Below are positions 34,419 to 44,304 of a DNA stretch of 64,000 nt, piece by piece. The notes under the pieces were generated by a model. The model had not been told where the DNA came from and made no database searches. It was given only the letters and a program-made list of their open reading frames with translations. Each line of letters starts with the position of its first letter. Within the stretch, counting starts at the first letter, position 1. The DNA comes from Fragilaria radians (Eukaryota > Bacillariophyta > Fragilariophyceae > Fragilariales > Fragilariaceae): NCBI GenBank assembly GCA_900642245.1, contig CAAAJI010000002.1, forward strand, positions 437,070-501,069. The letters run 5' to 3'. The position numbers were made by a program, and so were the translations under genes.

Positions 34419-35498
34419 ATGGTAGGCATTGCTGGACTACTTGCGAAAAGAAAGCAGGCTATTGCAACGCCTTCATCAATAACGCAAGAATTGCCAAAGG
34501 CTACCGCAGTTTCGATACCTAAGCAAAGTCAATGCGATGGCCTTCAAGACCCTTTTTCCTTCGATGATCGCCCTTCCACTTCAGGATCCTATGGATTTTC
34601 CTCAGGCTATATGGACATCGAATCTTTCGATAACTACGAAGATGAAATGCCAGTCAATATCTCTAGTACATCTGAAGATGATGCCTTCACTTCTCTAATT
34701 CCAAGAGACATAAGAAGTCTTGATATCTTCTCGCAAGCACGCGATGACAAAAATAAATCTCAAGACTTTAGAGTGAAACATGCAATCGATGCAAATATGT
34801 CACCTAAGTTTGCCAACGACATAGAAATGATTACGATGCCTCCACCTCCTCCAAGGTCTCTATCGTCGTCCAGCTTAAATCATTTATCGAACCCTAAGCC
34901 GCTTGAAAAGTCCGATACATCACAAGATAAAAAGCATGTAGATTGTGTACGCGAGATATCACCTAGTAACAGCCACGAGGTTACAATTACAGGGACGATA
35001 TCAAAGCTCAAAGATGAAGGGAAGATTGATCTATCTGCTACGCATCATATCGATAGCAGAGTAGAAGACGCGACAAGCAATACTATAAATCTGGAGCAAA
35101 GCTGTCTTAATTCGCAAGCATTTGATGGCGTCGCAGTCGATGCAAGAAGTCCGAAATCAGAGATTAAAAACCAGTCCATTCCAGCAAAGACACCACACAA
35201 TCAAACAAATTTTGCTGGACTCGTAACTCCAGACAATGCACGAGATGATGAAAATAAATGTGCTGAGGGCTTTGATGATATGCACAAGGCCTTACTACAT
35301 AACTTACAACTTGTTAAGGATAACAACATTCAGAGTGAAGAACAAATGATGGATATGGAACTTTATCTAGATCATGTAATTGCGATTATCAATTCCGAAA
35401 TTTTGGATATTCAAGCCTTGGAAGATGAACTAGATGAAGTTGAGTTCACTCAAGATGAGGTTCTAGCATTACTAAAAAGCAAAGACAGCGTAGAATAG
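34419..35498 (+). CDS. Acidic, largely disordered protein of unknown function
   Basis: Intronless, 359 aa from ATG 34419. I do not recognise a family. The start MVGIAGLLAKRKQAI could be a short amphipathic helix. The middle is Ser/Asp/Asn-rich and low complexity, with a MPPPPPRSLSSSSL proline run near residue 140. The C-terminal 80 residues are predicted helical and very acidic (EEQMMDMELYLDHVIAIINSE, LEDELDEVEFTQDEVLALL), which may be the only folded part. No signal peptide or membrane segment after the first 12 residues. The reading frame is long, uses sense codons evenly and ends 62 bp before the stop of the convergent M6 peptidase gene, so I take it as a real gene. Confidence 0.7.
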   Translation: MVGIAGLLAKRKQAIATPSSITQELPKATAVSIPKQSQCDGLQDPFSFDDRPSTSGSYGFSSGYMDIESFDNYEDEMPVNISSTSEDDAFTSLIPRDIRSLDIFSQARDDKNKSQDFRVKHAIDANMSPKFANDIEMITMPPPPPRSLSSSSLNHLSNPKPLEKSDTSQDKKHVDCVREISPSNSHEVTITGTISKLKDEGKIDLSATHHIDSRVEDATSNTINLEQSCLNSQAFDGVAVDARSPKSEIKNQSIPAKTPHNQTNFAGLVTPDNARDDENKCAEGFDDMHKALLHNLQLVKDNNIQSEEQMMDMELYLDHVIAIINSEILDIQALEDELDEVEFTQDEVLALLKSKDSVE

Positions 35499-35560
35499 AA
35501 AAAATCAAATAATACTTCCTTTATCCAATAGTTCAAATTTCAATCCATAATTCATCTTCT

Positions 35561-37553
35561 TCAGCGAAGTGGATTCACTCTGTCGAAGATATTTCCGAGC
35601 CCTGATGTATTTGCCATCCCATTCAAATCGGATGTAACTAGAACAGTCGATGGATATTCAGTGGGATAAACGGTTGACGGTTGATATGGTTCTGATGTAC
35701 TCTCCACCTGGAGTATATTGGAAGGCGTATCAATGCCTTTAATTGTACTATTTTTGACAATACTTGGGAAAGAAGAAGGCGCCAGCGAAGGATCTCGCGA
35801 CAACGAAACTGTCGGACTTTTCGACGGTAAAGTTGTAGGCAAGTTAGAAATGACTAGGGTCGGATAAAGAGTAGGCTGGGCTGAAGGAATCCAACTTGGA
35901 GAAGCTGAAGGTGACAGAGTTGGTTCATAAGACGGCTCCATACTAGGAGAAATTGACGGAAATTGAGTGGGAGGAAAGGTAGGTGAGGTTGGTGATGAAG
36001 ATGGATCTACGCTTGGTGCAGACGTTGGAGGACCCGGACGATCGGCTACTCCAGAAATTCGAAAGTCCATAATTCTTGCAGATTGTGAAATTCCATAGAT
36101 TCGAATACCCGTCATGAATACTTCGCCATCTCTATAAGAATTGGAATTAGGGAATGCTTCAGAAGAGGGCGTTAGCTCCAAATCCTGAGTAAAAAAATCC
36201 AAATCGTCACCCCCGTTGTTTCCCTTTTCAAGATCATACGATCCGTCAGCTTGTAGTAACGCGACTTGGTAGTGATTTCCATTCTGCGGCCAATTGTCTT
36301 GACCAGGGTATCCCGGAAAATTTTGAAGGCCAGCCTTTTCATCAATATGCCAAATGAGGAGGCCCGAACCAAGCATTTGAACATCGTATCCAATGGCTTG
36401 ACGATTTTCAATCAAGAGATATTCACCTTCAGCAAAATGTGTGCGAATGATGTAAATTTGGTCCGACGTCGCAGATGACTCAATGGAATAGAAGCCATCG
36501 TATTCGATTTCAACAGGCACCAAGAAACCGCTTTTAATGCGTGTCCATGGAGACATGTAAAAAGGATACATTTGCGTGCCATCCATTCCAAATGGGTTAC
36601 TCATTATATCGTAGTTTCCTGTGCCTTTACCGACCCAACCAGGATCATATAAATCAGGTATCCCCCATGTATGAATGAATTCATGACTGATGACTCCAAT
36701 ACTAGCAACTTGACTGTCACAAACACCGCGTAAGGCAGACGCGACCATGTATGTATCAAAACCGTAACCATCTTTTGATTGCCAAGTGCTTAAATGGGTA
36801 CCTACATGAGACCAGATTCGACTTTTAAAATCTCTTTCATTTGTACAATCAGCTCCACCGACTTCAGCTGAGTATCCGGAATGAAGGAACTAAGTTATGG
36901 AGAATATTAAATGCCATCGAAGAATTATTGACTAGAATGAAATAGAAAGCACTTACCACAAGACTATCTATCATCTTATCGCCATCACTGTCATGGCGCG
37001 AGAAATCATAGTTTTCCCTATCGAGTTGTTCCAAAATTGGGTAAACTGCCAATGCCACTTTGCTCGACATCCCAGCATTCCCAAATGAATAATGTAGTTC
37101 TGTATTATCGGTGGTAATCCAATCAGTAACCGATGCCTCGATTTTAAGCTTTCCGTAAGAGTTTTCCAGAAAATATCGCTGAATTGATCCACTCTGAAGG
37201 TCGTCTGTGATATTTTTGGAGATCCATAGATCAATGATTGACTCGTTACTTGGAAGCACGCGATCTACATGATCAGTGAATCTAACCAATAGTACCAGCA
37301 CATTTAGGGATCCAAACCTCTGAATAAGAGTATGGGTTGCATCTGCTGTTCGCCCCAGAACAGAAGTTACGCAGTAATCAGTAGTGATATTTGGACAAAA
37401 ATCAGATGTTCTCCTAGCACTCCCTGTCGATCGTAAGCTTCGACGATACTTGTTATTGTACTCATCTACAAAGTTGGGGTGTGGAGGGGCTAAACAATTC
37501 ACGCTGAGAAACAGTTGAATAGCCAAGACGACCTTAATCGTACTTTTCGCCAT
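35561..37553 (-). CDS. Secreted M6-family metallopeptidase with Pro/Ser-repeat tail
   Basis: Two exons, 37553-36957 and 36889-35561, 641 aa. The 67-bp intron runs GTAAGT to ACTTAG, phase 0, and splices DSLV to FLHSGYSAEVGGADC, the expected M6 strand. ATG 37553 gives a signal peptide (MAKSTIKVVLAIQLFLSVNC). The zinc site is ISHEFIHTWGIPDLYDPGW (HEFIH at about 268-272; HExxH with a downstream Asp, as in immune inhibitor A). Around it are NYDIMSNPFGM and LLIWHIDEKAG, both usual for the family. The C-terminal 160 residues are a PSxxPSxxPT repeat region (PSVDPSSSPTSP, PSYEPTLSPSASPS), a common linker in diatom and other stramenopile surface proteins. It is likely secreted or wall-associated. The substrate is unknown; M6 enzymes are neutral zinc proteases. 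Confidence 0.9.
36890..36956 (-). other. 67-bp intron of the M6 peptidase gene
   Basis: The donor TTGTG|GTAAGTG and acceptor AACTTAG|TTC bracket 67 bases. The frame downstream of the donor reaches a stop, and splicing restores the family sequence DSLV-FLHSGYSAEVGG. Confidence 0.85.
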
Positions 37554-40500
37554 GACTTGATAGGAGGTGGCACTAATTGTAGGTTAAGTAGGGATTCGTG
37601 ATTATCGTCGGACATTTTTCATTGCATCTCAGATTGTGGGCCAGTAGAAGCACATTTATTTGAAAATTAACATGACAAGGGCAGGAAACTTCCTAATTAA
37701 CAGATCAAAGAAACGTGTGTTAAATCCATGCATTTCAGGATTTTCTTCCTCGATTATTGAGCATATCTTCAGAAGTGAATATTGAGCATTTAAAAACAAA
37801 GTCATTCTGAAAAGGATATATTTTAATCGTTCCAATTTTCGCACGGAGCAATAAATGAGATAGGGCTATACGTATGATAGAATTTATAACTCGCCCTTTC
37901 CCTTATCGCCAACAATAAATATTCAGTCCTTCATTTGGAAATTAAACCGCACTCATTACGTATTGCTTTGAATAATCTTGCCATTACTGTGACGCATTAT
38001 TTAGAAGAAATATTCTCTGATTCTGTCCATTAACAGTTGTACACACTCGTGCTCTGATCCTGACCATAAATAGTTGCACACACTCGTGATCCTGATAAAG
38101 CTTACTCACAAATCTTGATTGTGGTTATATACTACTGTGGTACGTCACTCAAGATATATAGCATCACATCTTCATCAGAGATATTTACTCCTAGACTCCA
38201 AATTCTTCTCTTCAATGACTATTCCTTGGTTATTCATGGGTCCAAGTCATCCTTCTGTATGAAGCTTTGTCTGCTTAAACTCTTATTTCATTTATTCATT
38301 TGTAGGACTAGTATCCGGTTCAAATCTCTGCTGCAAGCTTGCCAATGCATTCTGAGTGTGCAAAGTTGTAAACTCGATTTTGGTCACGTTGGTTTCTATA
38401 GTGCACTTTTATCTATGTCTGGTGCTGTTTTCATTGCCTTCTTAATGATTTTGTTTCACTGTTTTTTCAAGTTGAAACAATTAGTGCCTTTTTAGTCAAT
38501 TAAGCCACAATATTACATATTCCTTTGAATGATCTTGCCATTAATGCAATGCATTATTCAAAAGAAATATGCTCTGATCCTGTCTGTTAACAGTTGTACA
38601 CACTCGTGATCTGATCCTGTCCATTAACAGTTGTAGCCAAAAATGAGGGCGGGAAATTGCTTCATGGCAATGCTTTATAACGCAGTGCGCAAGTCGGTAA
38701 ATCTGTAAGACCTTGGATTTGTCATATGAGCCTAGGTTCATGAAAAAACATTTTGCCATAGATTGCGACTTTCATTGAGGAAAGGAATGCCCATTGCGTT
38801 GCATGAGGGAATGATCGGGAAAAAGTGAAGAGAACAGAAACAGAAGAAAACCTAGGAAAAGTGACGGTAAGTACAATCAATTCAATTGAATGAGTGAAGG
38901 AATTTTCTCATCGTTAAGTCACAAATCTGGACAAAATACTTGCAGGGATTGGAACACATTTTAGAATTCTTCCCAACATATGTGGTAACGTACTCCCAAT
39001 AAGTTTTGCTATCACCCATCCGTATGTCAGGGTCAGATTTGGAGGAAAAGAAGGCATTGTGTAGGACAGAGGCAAGAAGAGGTAGCAATAAGGCTCAGAG
39101 TTGTAGGCTATAGTTTTCTTGATAACCATTCCATGACCAGCTCTTCAGGACCTACAGCATCATATTGGGCTTGCAGAAAGAATTGTAAATCTAGCAGTTC
39201 CAGAATTGACAGATCTTTAATTTCAACAATTTGCACTTTTGCGGACAAAAAGAAGAATTACCTCTTTCAATTCTTTTTCGTCTATCATTGTAGCGTGGAC
39301 CAGATATCTTGATCGGGTTCACAAGATCGCATGGCTAGAAGAATGGAAGTGTATACAACGTTTTTGACATCTTAACATCACCATCAATAAGCAGAAAAGT
39401 TAATCAATTAGTAAATCTGGTGATTTTCATGGATAATCATTCACAGAATTTTTGATACTAGTACTTTAGAAGATACAGCAGAAATTAAGTGATTTCATAT
39501 TCTATTAGATAATCCAAATTGTCTAACTTGTCGGGATCATCAAATCTACGTAGAGCTCTTCGGATCTTTTGCTGATTGCCTTATCATTTGAGATGAGCAC
39601 ATGAATCTGAAAATTTCATGTTCTTGTGAGAATCTAAATATTTTGTTTACCTCTTGAGCGTTAGAAATAGGTAATGCTACGTGGATCACGTTAATGTTAT
39701 TCACCATTCCCTTTTGGCACTATAGAAGCCTCTCAAGCGTTCATCTCATCCAACTAGGACTTGGTTTCATACATTGATAACTTAGTAGCCTTCTTTTTTC
39801 GGCACTTCATATTGATGAGAAACCTAATTGCTTGCTTACGGCAAAGCGAAACTTGTGGGATATCAATCCACTTCCCGATTTCCGCAATCCTTTGCTCCAC
39901 ATTTTTACGTCGGAGCTTACTTTCTATTCCGCTTTATTCAAAAAGATTGACTAGGAGGTTCAAGACTGCATATGCTTGTACTGTATAAGTTTTTCAATTA
40001 TTGTTTAGTGGGATGCTTCATGACCGTGGAACACTTATCCTTCAAACTATCACTACTTGTTTTGCTATGCTTCATTACCTCTGTAATTAGATATATGGTA
40101 AACAATTGGCTCTGAATTACGGTCAATGGTATATTGCTATTTAGTCCATGGATTGAGAGATAACTCATTATGTAATGTATCTGCTAAGATCATTTGCATG
40201 TTTCAAATCAAAGTATAAATTAAGATTTTATATGTTTCTGTGTATCAATATTAGTACAATGGGGAAACTAATTTTTTGTTTAGTCGCAGAATTATTAAGT
40301 CTATTCCTGGAAAAGAGGCCATTTCGTTCAAAGAAAACTATGGATGCGTACTATGGAATAAGAGATTTCAAATTCCAACCTTAAGCGTTGTCCTAGTCAA
40401 ATGGATGTTCCCCTTGTAAAACAGTTCTTGTCTTGAAACTACCAATCTTCTACAGACGAAAATTTTGTACTTCGTTATTCCCAATCATATGAATCATATA

Positions 40501-40996
40501 AGCACCCATCATTGGGAAAAAAAGTCTAACGTTGCTAACTATACTTTCAAAATGTAATTGCTTAGCTAAATGGTGTATTGCTAGTCTGAACTCTTTCATC
40601 AATGGAAATGCAATTTGGGTTGTTGTCTCAAGTTAATTATTTTTAAGTGAATTGAATGGTTTTCAATAATGTCCACATCACTATTCTCAAGGCAATATAG
40701 TGTGTAGCGAGCGATTGACAATTATATATAATCATTTACAATTGACATTCCATTTATTCCTATTTCTGTGAAAGAGAAACTTTCCTAAACCTGAATAGAA
40801 TCCTAGATACCATCAGCGTAATACCCTACGACCAGAAAGCTAGCTGAATATTTTGAATCACAGCAAAATAACAGAAAATGATTCTAGGTTTGTCAAGTAT
40901 GATCATGCAGATTGGGTAAACCTTGGTTACTGCAAAGAAAAGAGATTGATAGTTAGCCACTATGCCGTTAACCTAAATTAGATCTGAAAAGAGCAC
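37554..40996. other. Long intergenic region
   Basis: About 3.4 kb with no gene that I can support. It contains two clusters of a 37-bp repeat (38015-38088 and 38572-38636). The minus strand at 39760-39980 shows a protein-like but broken frame. Confidence 0.4.
38015..38636. repeat. Two clusters of a 37-bp repeat in a larger direct repeat
   Basis: Units of the type CTCTGATCCTGTCCATTAAC followed by AGTTGTACACACTCGTG occur at 38015-38051, 38052-38088, 38572-38608 and, incomplete, 38609-38636. The 70 bases before each cluster (TTTGAAT.ATCTTGCCATTA and following) are also related, so the pair forms a direct repeat of roughly 140 bp separated by about 410 bp. The architecture resembles a short terminal-repeat element, but I see no clear ends. 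Confidence 0.6.
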
Positions 40997-41527
40997 CTAA
41001 ACGTTTCCTTTCTCCTTGATTATCTCATACAACATAAAGTGCTTATGCCTGCTTATGCGATGACTTGGAACTATCATAACCATATCACCCATTTGAGCAA
41101 CCTCATTCTCATCATGAGCCATGAACTTTCGTGTGTAAAGCTTCCGCTTCCCATACTTGGGGACCATATGGTAGCGCTCCACCGCCACATTCACCGTCTT
41201 ATCCATTTTATCACTAACTACAGTCCCAACGAGTGCTCCACGCGGAATCGATCGAGGTGGACTATGAACAAATTCCCAACCTGGAATAGAAGATGTATCA
41301 GCGAGTTGTTCATCTGTCATACTGGCGAAATTAATTGGTATGTCATCGTCGCTCGAAGAAGAGGCACCATAGGATCGAATCTGTCGACAATAGGAAGCCG
41401 AGACAGAAGTTGGAAAGGCTTGACCCGCATTCGAAAATGGATGTGAGATGGCTTTCGATTGAAGACTATTCACACTAAACGTGGCTCCCCTAAGACCCAT
41501 GCTTAGCTTTCTCATGCATGCTGCCAT
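40997..41527 (-). CDS. Mitochondrial small-subunit ribosomal protein uS17
   Basis: Intronless, 176 aa from ATG 41527. The first 70 residues are basic and Ser/Ala-rich with few acids (MAACMRKLSMGLRGATFSVN, SYCRQIRSYGAS) and look like a mitochondrial presequence. The uS17 OB-fold follows at about 95-170: GALVGTVVSDKMDKTVNVAV, ERYHMVPKYGKRKLYTRKF, MAHDENEVAQMGDMVMIVPS and SRHKHFMLYEII. These match the G.V.SDKM.KT..V.V....H..Y.K......K...HDE......GD.V.I...R..S..K.F.L signature. A plastid location is less likely because the N-terminus lacks a signal peptide. Divergent from the GH81 gene. Confidence 0.88.
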   Translation of the reverse strand: MAACMRKLSMGLRGATFSVNSLQSKAISHPFSNAGQAFPTSVSASYCRQIRSYGASSSSDDDIPINFASMTDEQLADTSSIPGWEFVHSPPRSIPRGALVGTVVSDKMDKTVNVAVERYHMVPKYGKRKLYTRKFMAHDENEVAQMGDMVMIVPSHRISRHKHFMLYEIIKEKGNV

Positions 41528-41944
41528 TTCTATTCAAATCTAATCGGAGCAATGTCAATACAGGATGTAGACAATTGCAGTAGACAATTGCACATCCGTT
41601 ACCTGGAGAGTAACAATTCAAGTACGGTAGGAGAGCAGACGATTTAGTGGTTGTACACGTTTTCCGAAACAAATTGAATATTCGGATAAGGGTAATTTAG
41701 GTACGGGATGGTTGATTTGGGCTGCGGATGAATAGCATCGAAGGGTTAACGCTTAACGCTGAGAAAAAAGAAAACACGACATAAACTAATACTGTATGAG
41801 AGGCAAGTTATAAAAACATGTATGAGAAGAAAGTTTTAAAAACATGTTTGAGACGCAAGTTTTAAATCAGATGTAGTAATTCAATAATCACAATAATTTG
41901 AGGTGAATAAATCACGCTTACTCTTTAACAAATTATTCCAGGAA
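41528..41944. promoter_or_regulatory. Divergent promoter region with three 26-bp repeats
   Basis: A 417-bp gap between two outward-facing genes. Close to the GH81 start, 41795-41820, 41821-41846 and 41847-41872 are three tandem copies of a 26-bp unit with core AGTTTTAAAAACATG. The array lies about 70-150 bases before ATG 41945 and might be a regulatory element; this is inference. Confidence 0.45.
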
Positions 41945-44074
41945 ATGTTGTGGCACTTATTGATCGTCTTTGGTTGTGCTCACGCAAATATTCTGAAACC
42001 TATTGGTACCGATTACCCGGCGCAAGAAGGAACCAGTCGTATCAAATCCAGCAGGCAACAAGAAAATTTGCTGCCACCAATAAATCTAATGCCAAATTTA
42101 CAATATCGTCAAGCTATTCCAACTAACGATTGGTGGGGCAATTTGATCACTCGAGATGATAACCTAAAGAACAAGCCAATCTTTGCCGAACCATATCGCA
42201 TTGAAGTGCAGACCACCGCTGCACCGTTCGGGATCCAAATTTCGTATCCCTATCAGTATCGATTTCACGGGCCATGGAATGCCAATGGAGCAATTCAGTA
42301 CTATGGACATGCACTTGGAATACAGAACATTGGATTTTCGGCCACAACGTTCCAAGCACCGAAGTTGCACATCACCAAATGGGATGATGTTGGTGTCAGT
42401 GTGGTTATGACAGATGCAGGTGGTACGATTGAAGCGGATTTCGTTCGAGGAATGGCGTTCGTCTCAGCCTACTACACTGGATTGACACCAATGCTCCAGA
42501 CGGATCATGCCATCACTCAATTCAAACAAGTTCATGGACGGAAATACATCATTCAATTGAATAATGGACAAAAGTGGGTTGTGTATTCGAGTCAGGACAT
42601 TACGTTGACACAAGATGGACAAAGATTGATTGGCGATCGCAAGTTTTTTGGCGTATTGCGCACAGCATTGATCACGGCCGAAAACTCGGATGAAAATCAG
42701 TACGATGCGTTTGCCGAATGCCAAGTGGTCGGGGGAACAGTTCAGGCAAGCAGTAGCAAGCAGTACAGCATTGTATGGAAGACAAAAGGTCTGTGCACCA
42801 AGGGACTGTTACACTTCGCACTTATACATCATATGGATACGTTGCAGCCTAAGACTTATGAAATAAGTGGTATCAAATTAAACTCGGCAACACATGGTTC
42901 CATGACCGGCATTATAGTACGTGGCAAAAAATGGAGGTTCAACGAACCAGAAGATGTAAAAATTGGATTCTATCCACCTCGTTCTCCATCACGAGAGCAC
43001 ATGACGAAGTACAAGATACTTGAATTGTTACAACAAGATATCCGAGCATCATGGAGTATACCGCAAGGTGGAAGCTATTATTTCAATGGTAAAGCAGCAC
43101 AAAAGTATGCAAGTTTGTGCTTAATGGCAGCGGATCCAGCCGTTGTCGGCAATGATCAAACTTTAAGAACAGAATGCATTCGCAAGTTGCAAGGTATCTA
43201 TACTCACTATTTGGAGAATACTTGGACACATCCTTTAATTTATGATGAAGTTTATCGAGGAATAAGTAGCTCCGAAGCATTCAACTATAATGACCCGTGG
43301 AGAGATTTTGGAAACACGGCATTTAATGATCATCATTATCATTATGGTTACTGGATCACAGCAAGTGCAATTCTCAAACATCTCGATCCTTCTTGGTCTA
43401 GAATGAATGAACTTAATCAAATGGTCAATTTGATGGTTCGAGATGCAGCAAACCCGTCCACTCTAGATCAATGGTTTCCCCGATTTCGAAACTTTGATTG
43501 GTTTGTTGGTCATAGTTACTCTCATGGTGTGTCTCCATTTGCAGATGGAAAAGATCAGGAAAGTACTTCAGAAGAGATCAACTTTCATTACGGATTAATG
43601 CTCTGGGGCAAAGCATCTGGTAATACAAACCTAGAACAATTAGGGAAGCTTATGTTAAAGGTCAACTCAAGAGCGATCAACTATTACTTTTTGATGACTA
43701 ATGACAACAAAGTTCATCCAAAAGAACTGCTCCCAAACAAAGTAACTGGTATCTTTTTTGACAACAAGGTAGACTATGCAACCTGGTTTGGACCGAATCG
43801 TGAATACATTCATGGAATTCAAATGCTTCCCGTTTCTCCTATCCAGGAACTATATCGCAAAAGAGAATTTGTGCGCCAAGAATGGGAACAAGTGTTGAGT
43901 AAAATTGACATTGTCGCTAATCCTCAAGCACAATCGGCATGGCAATCTTTGCTCTTTGCCAATGTGGCAAGTGTCAATCAAGAGCTCGCACTAAACAAAC
44001 TGACCATTGTACCAATGGATGACGGGCTGAGTCGATCTTGGGCACTCTATTATGCTGCAACGCGTCCTCCTTAG
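41945..44074 (+). CDS. Secreted endo-1,3-beta-glucanase, glycoside hydrolase family 81
   Basis: Intronless, 709 aa from ATG 41945 (a GTG lies 42 bases upstream in frame). The N-terminus MLWHLLIVFGCAHA is a signal peptide. GH81 landmarks: IPTNDWWGNLI near the mature N-terminus, GDRKFFGVLRTAL, the catalytic region NDHHYHYGYWITA (about residue 460; the Asp is the acid), and DWFVGHSYSHGV with DGKDQESTSEEINFHYG (about 518-550), which carries the paired catalytic glutamates. These residues are all intact. GH81 enzymes invert beta-1,3-glucan. In a diatom the substrates would be chrysolaminarin or callose of own, prey or bacterial-fungal origin (inference). The length is usual for the family. A copia element begins 37 bases after the stop, so it lies in or at the end of the 3' UTR. 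Confidence 0.92.
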   Translation: MLWHLLIVFGCAHANILKPIGTDYPAQEGTSRIKSSRQQENLLPPINLMPNLQYRQAIPTNDWWGNLITRDDNLKNKPIFAEPYRIEVQTTAAPFGIQISYPYQYRFHGPWNANGAIQYYGHALGIQNIGFSATTFQAPKLHITKWDDVGVSVVMTDAGGTIEADFVRGMAFVSAYYTGLTPMLQTDHAITQFKQVHGRKYIIQLNNGQKWVVYSSQDITLTQDGQRLIGDRKFFGVLRTALITAENSDENQYDAFAECQVVGGTVQASSSKQYSIVWKTKGLCTKGLLHFALIHHMDTLQPKTYEISGIKLNSATHGSMTGIIVRGKKWRFNEPEDVKIGFYPPRSPSREHMTKYKILELLQQDIRASWSIPQGGSYYFNGKAAQKYASLCLMAADPAVVGNDQTLRTECIRKLQGIYTHYLENTWTHPLIYDEVYRGISSSEAFNYNDPWRDFGNTAFNDHHYHYGYWITASAILKHLDPSWSRMNELNQMVNLMVRDAANPSTLDQWFPRFRNFDWFVGHSYSHGVSPFADGKDQESTSEEINFHYGLMLWGKASGNTNLEQLGKLMLKVNSRAINYYFLMTNDNKVHPKELLPNKVTGIFFDNKVDYATWFGPNREYIHGIQMLPVSPIQELYRKREFVRQEWEQVLSKIDIVANPQAQSAWQSLLFANVASVNQELALNKLTIVPMDDGLSRSWALYYAATRPP

Positions 44075-44111
44075 GGATAATACCTCTGTTCGGACTACAA
44101 CATATTCCATG

Positions 44112-44288
44112 TGTTGCGGTGATTTAGTTGTTTTAGTGATACTTGTCATAAAAGTAAGGAAGGAGGAGAATTAGAGGCTATATGAGGCGGACGAGGCGAA
44201 GGATCATATTTTAGTCTAGAATCTAAGAACTAGTAACAATCAAGTGACTTGTAGGATTCTTATTACTATGGAGAAAGTAATCTCAACA
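44112..44288 (+). repeat. 5' LTR of decayed copia element (177 bp)
   Basis: Begins TGTTGCGG and ends CTCAACA. It includes a TATA-like CTATATGAG near 44178 and, 25-30 bases later, ATATTTTAGTCTAGAA (44206-44221), which is the exact complement of the bases directly after the LTR. Confidence 0.9.
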
Positions 44289-44304
44289 TTCTAGACTAAA
44301 ATAT
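44288..44304 (+). promoter_or_regulatory. Putative primer binding site, complementary to the element's own LTR
   Basis: The 17 bases ATTCTAGACTAAAATAT that span the LTR end are the reverse complement of 44206-44222 in the LTR. A tRNA match was not recognised. Self-priming as in Tf1 is the natural explanation, but this is inference. Confidence 0.5.
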
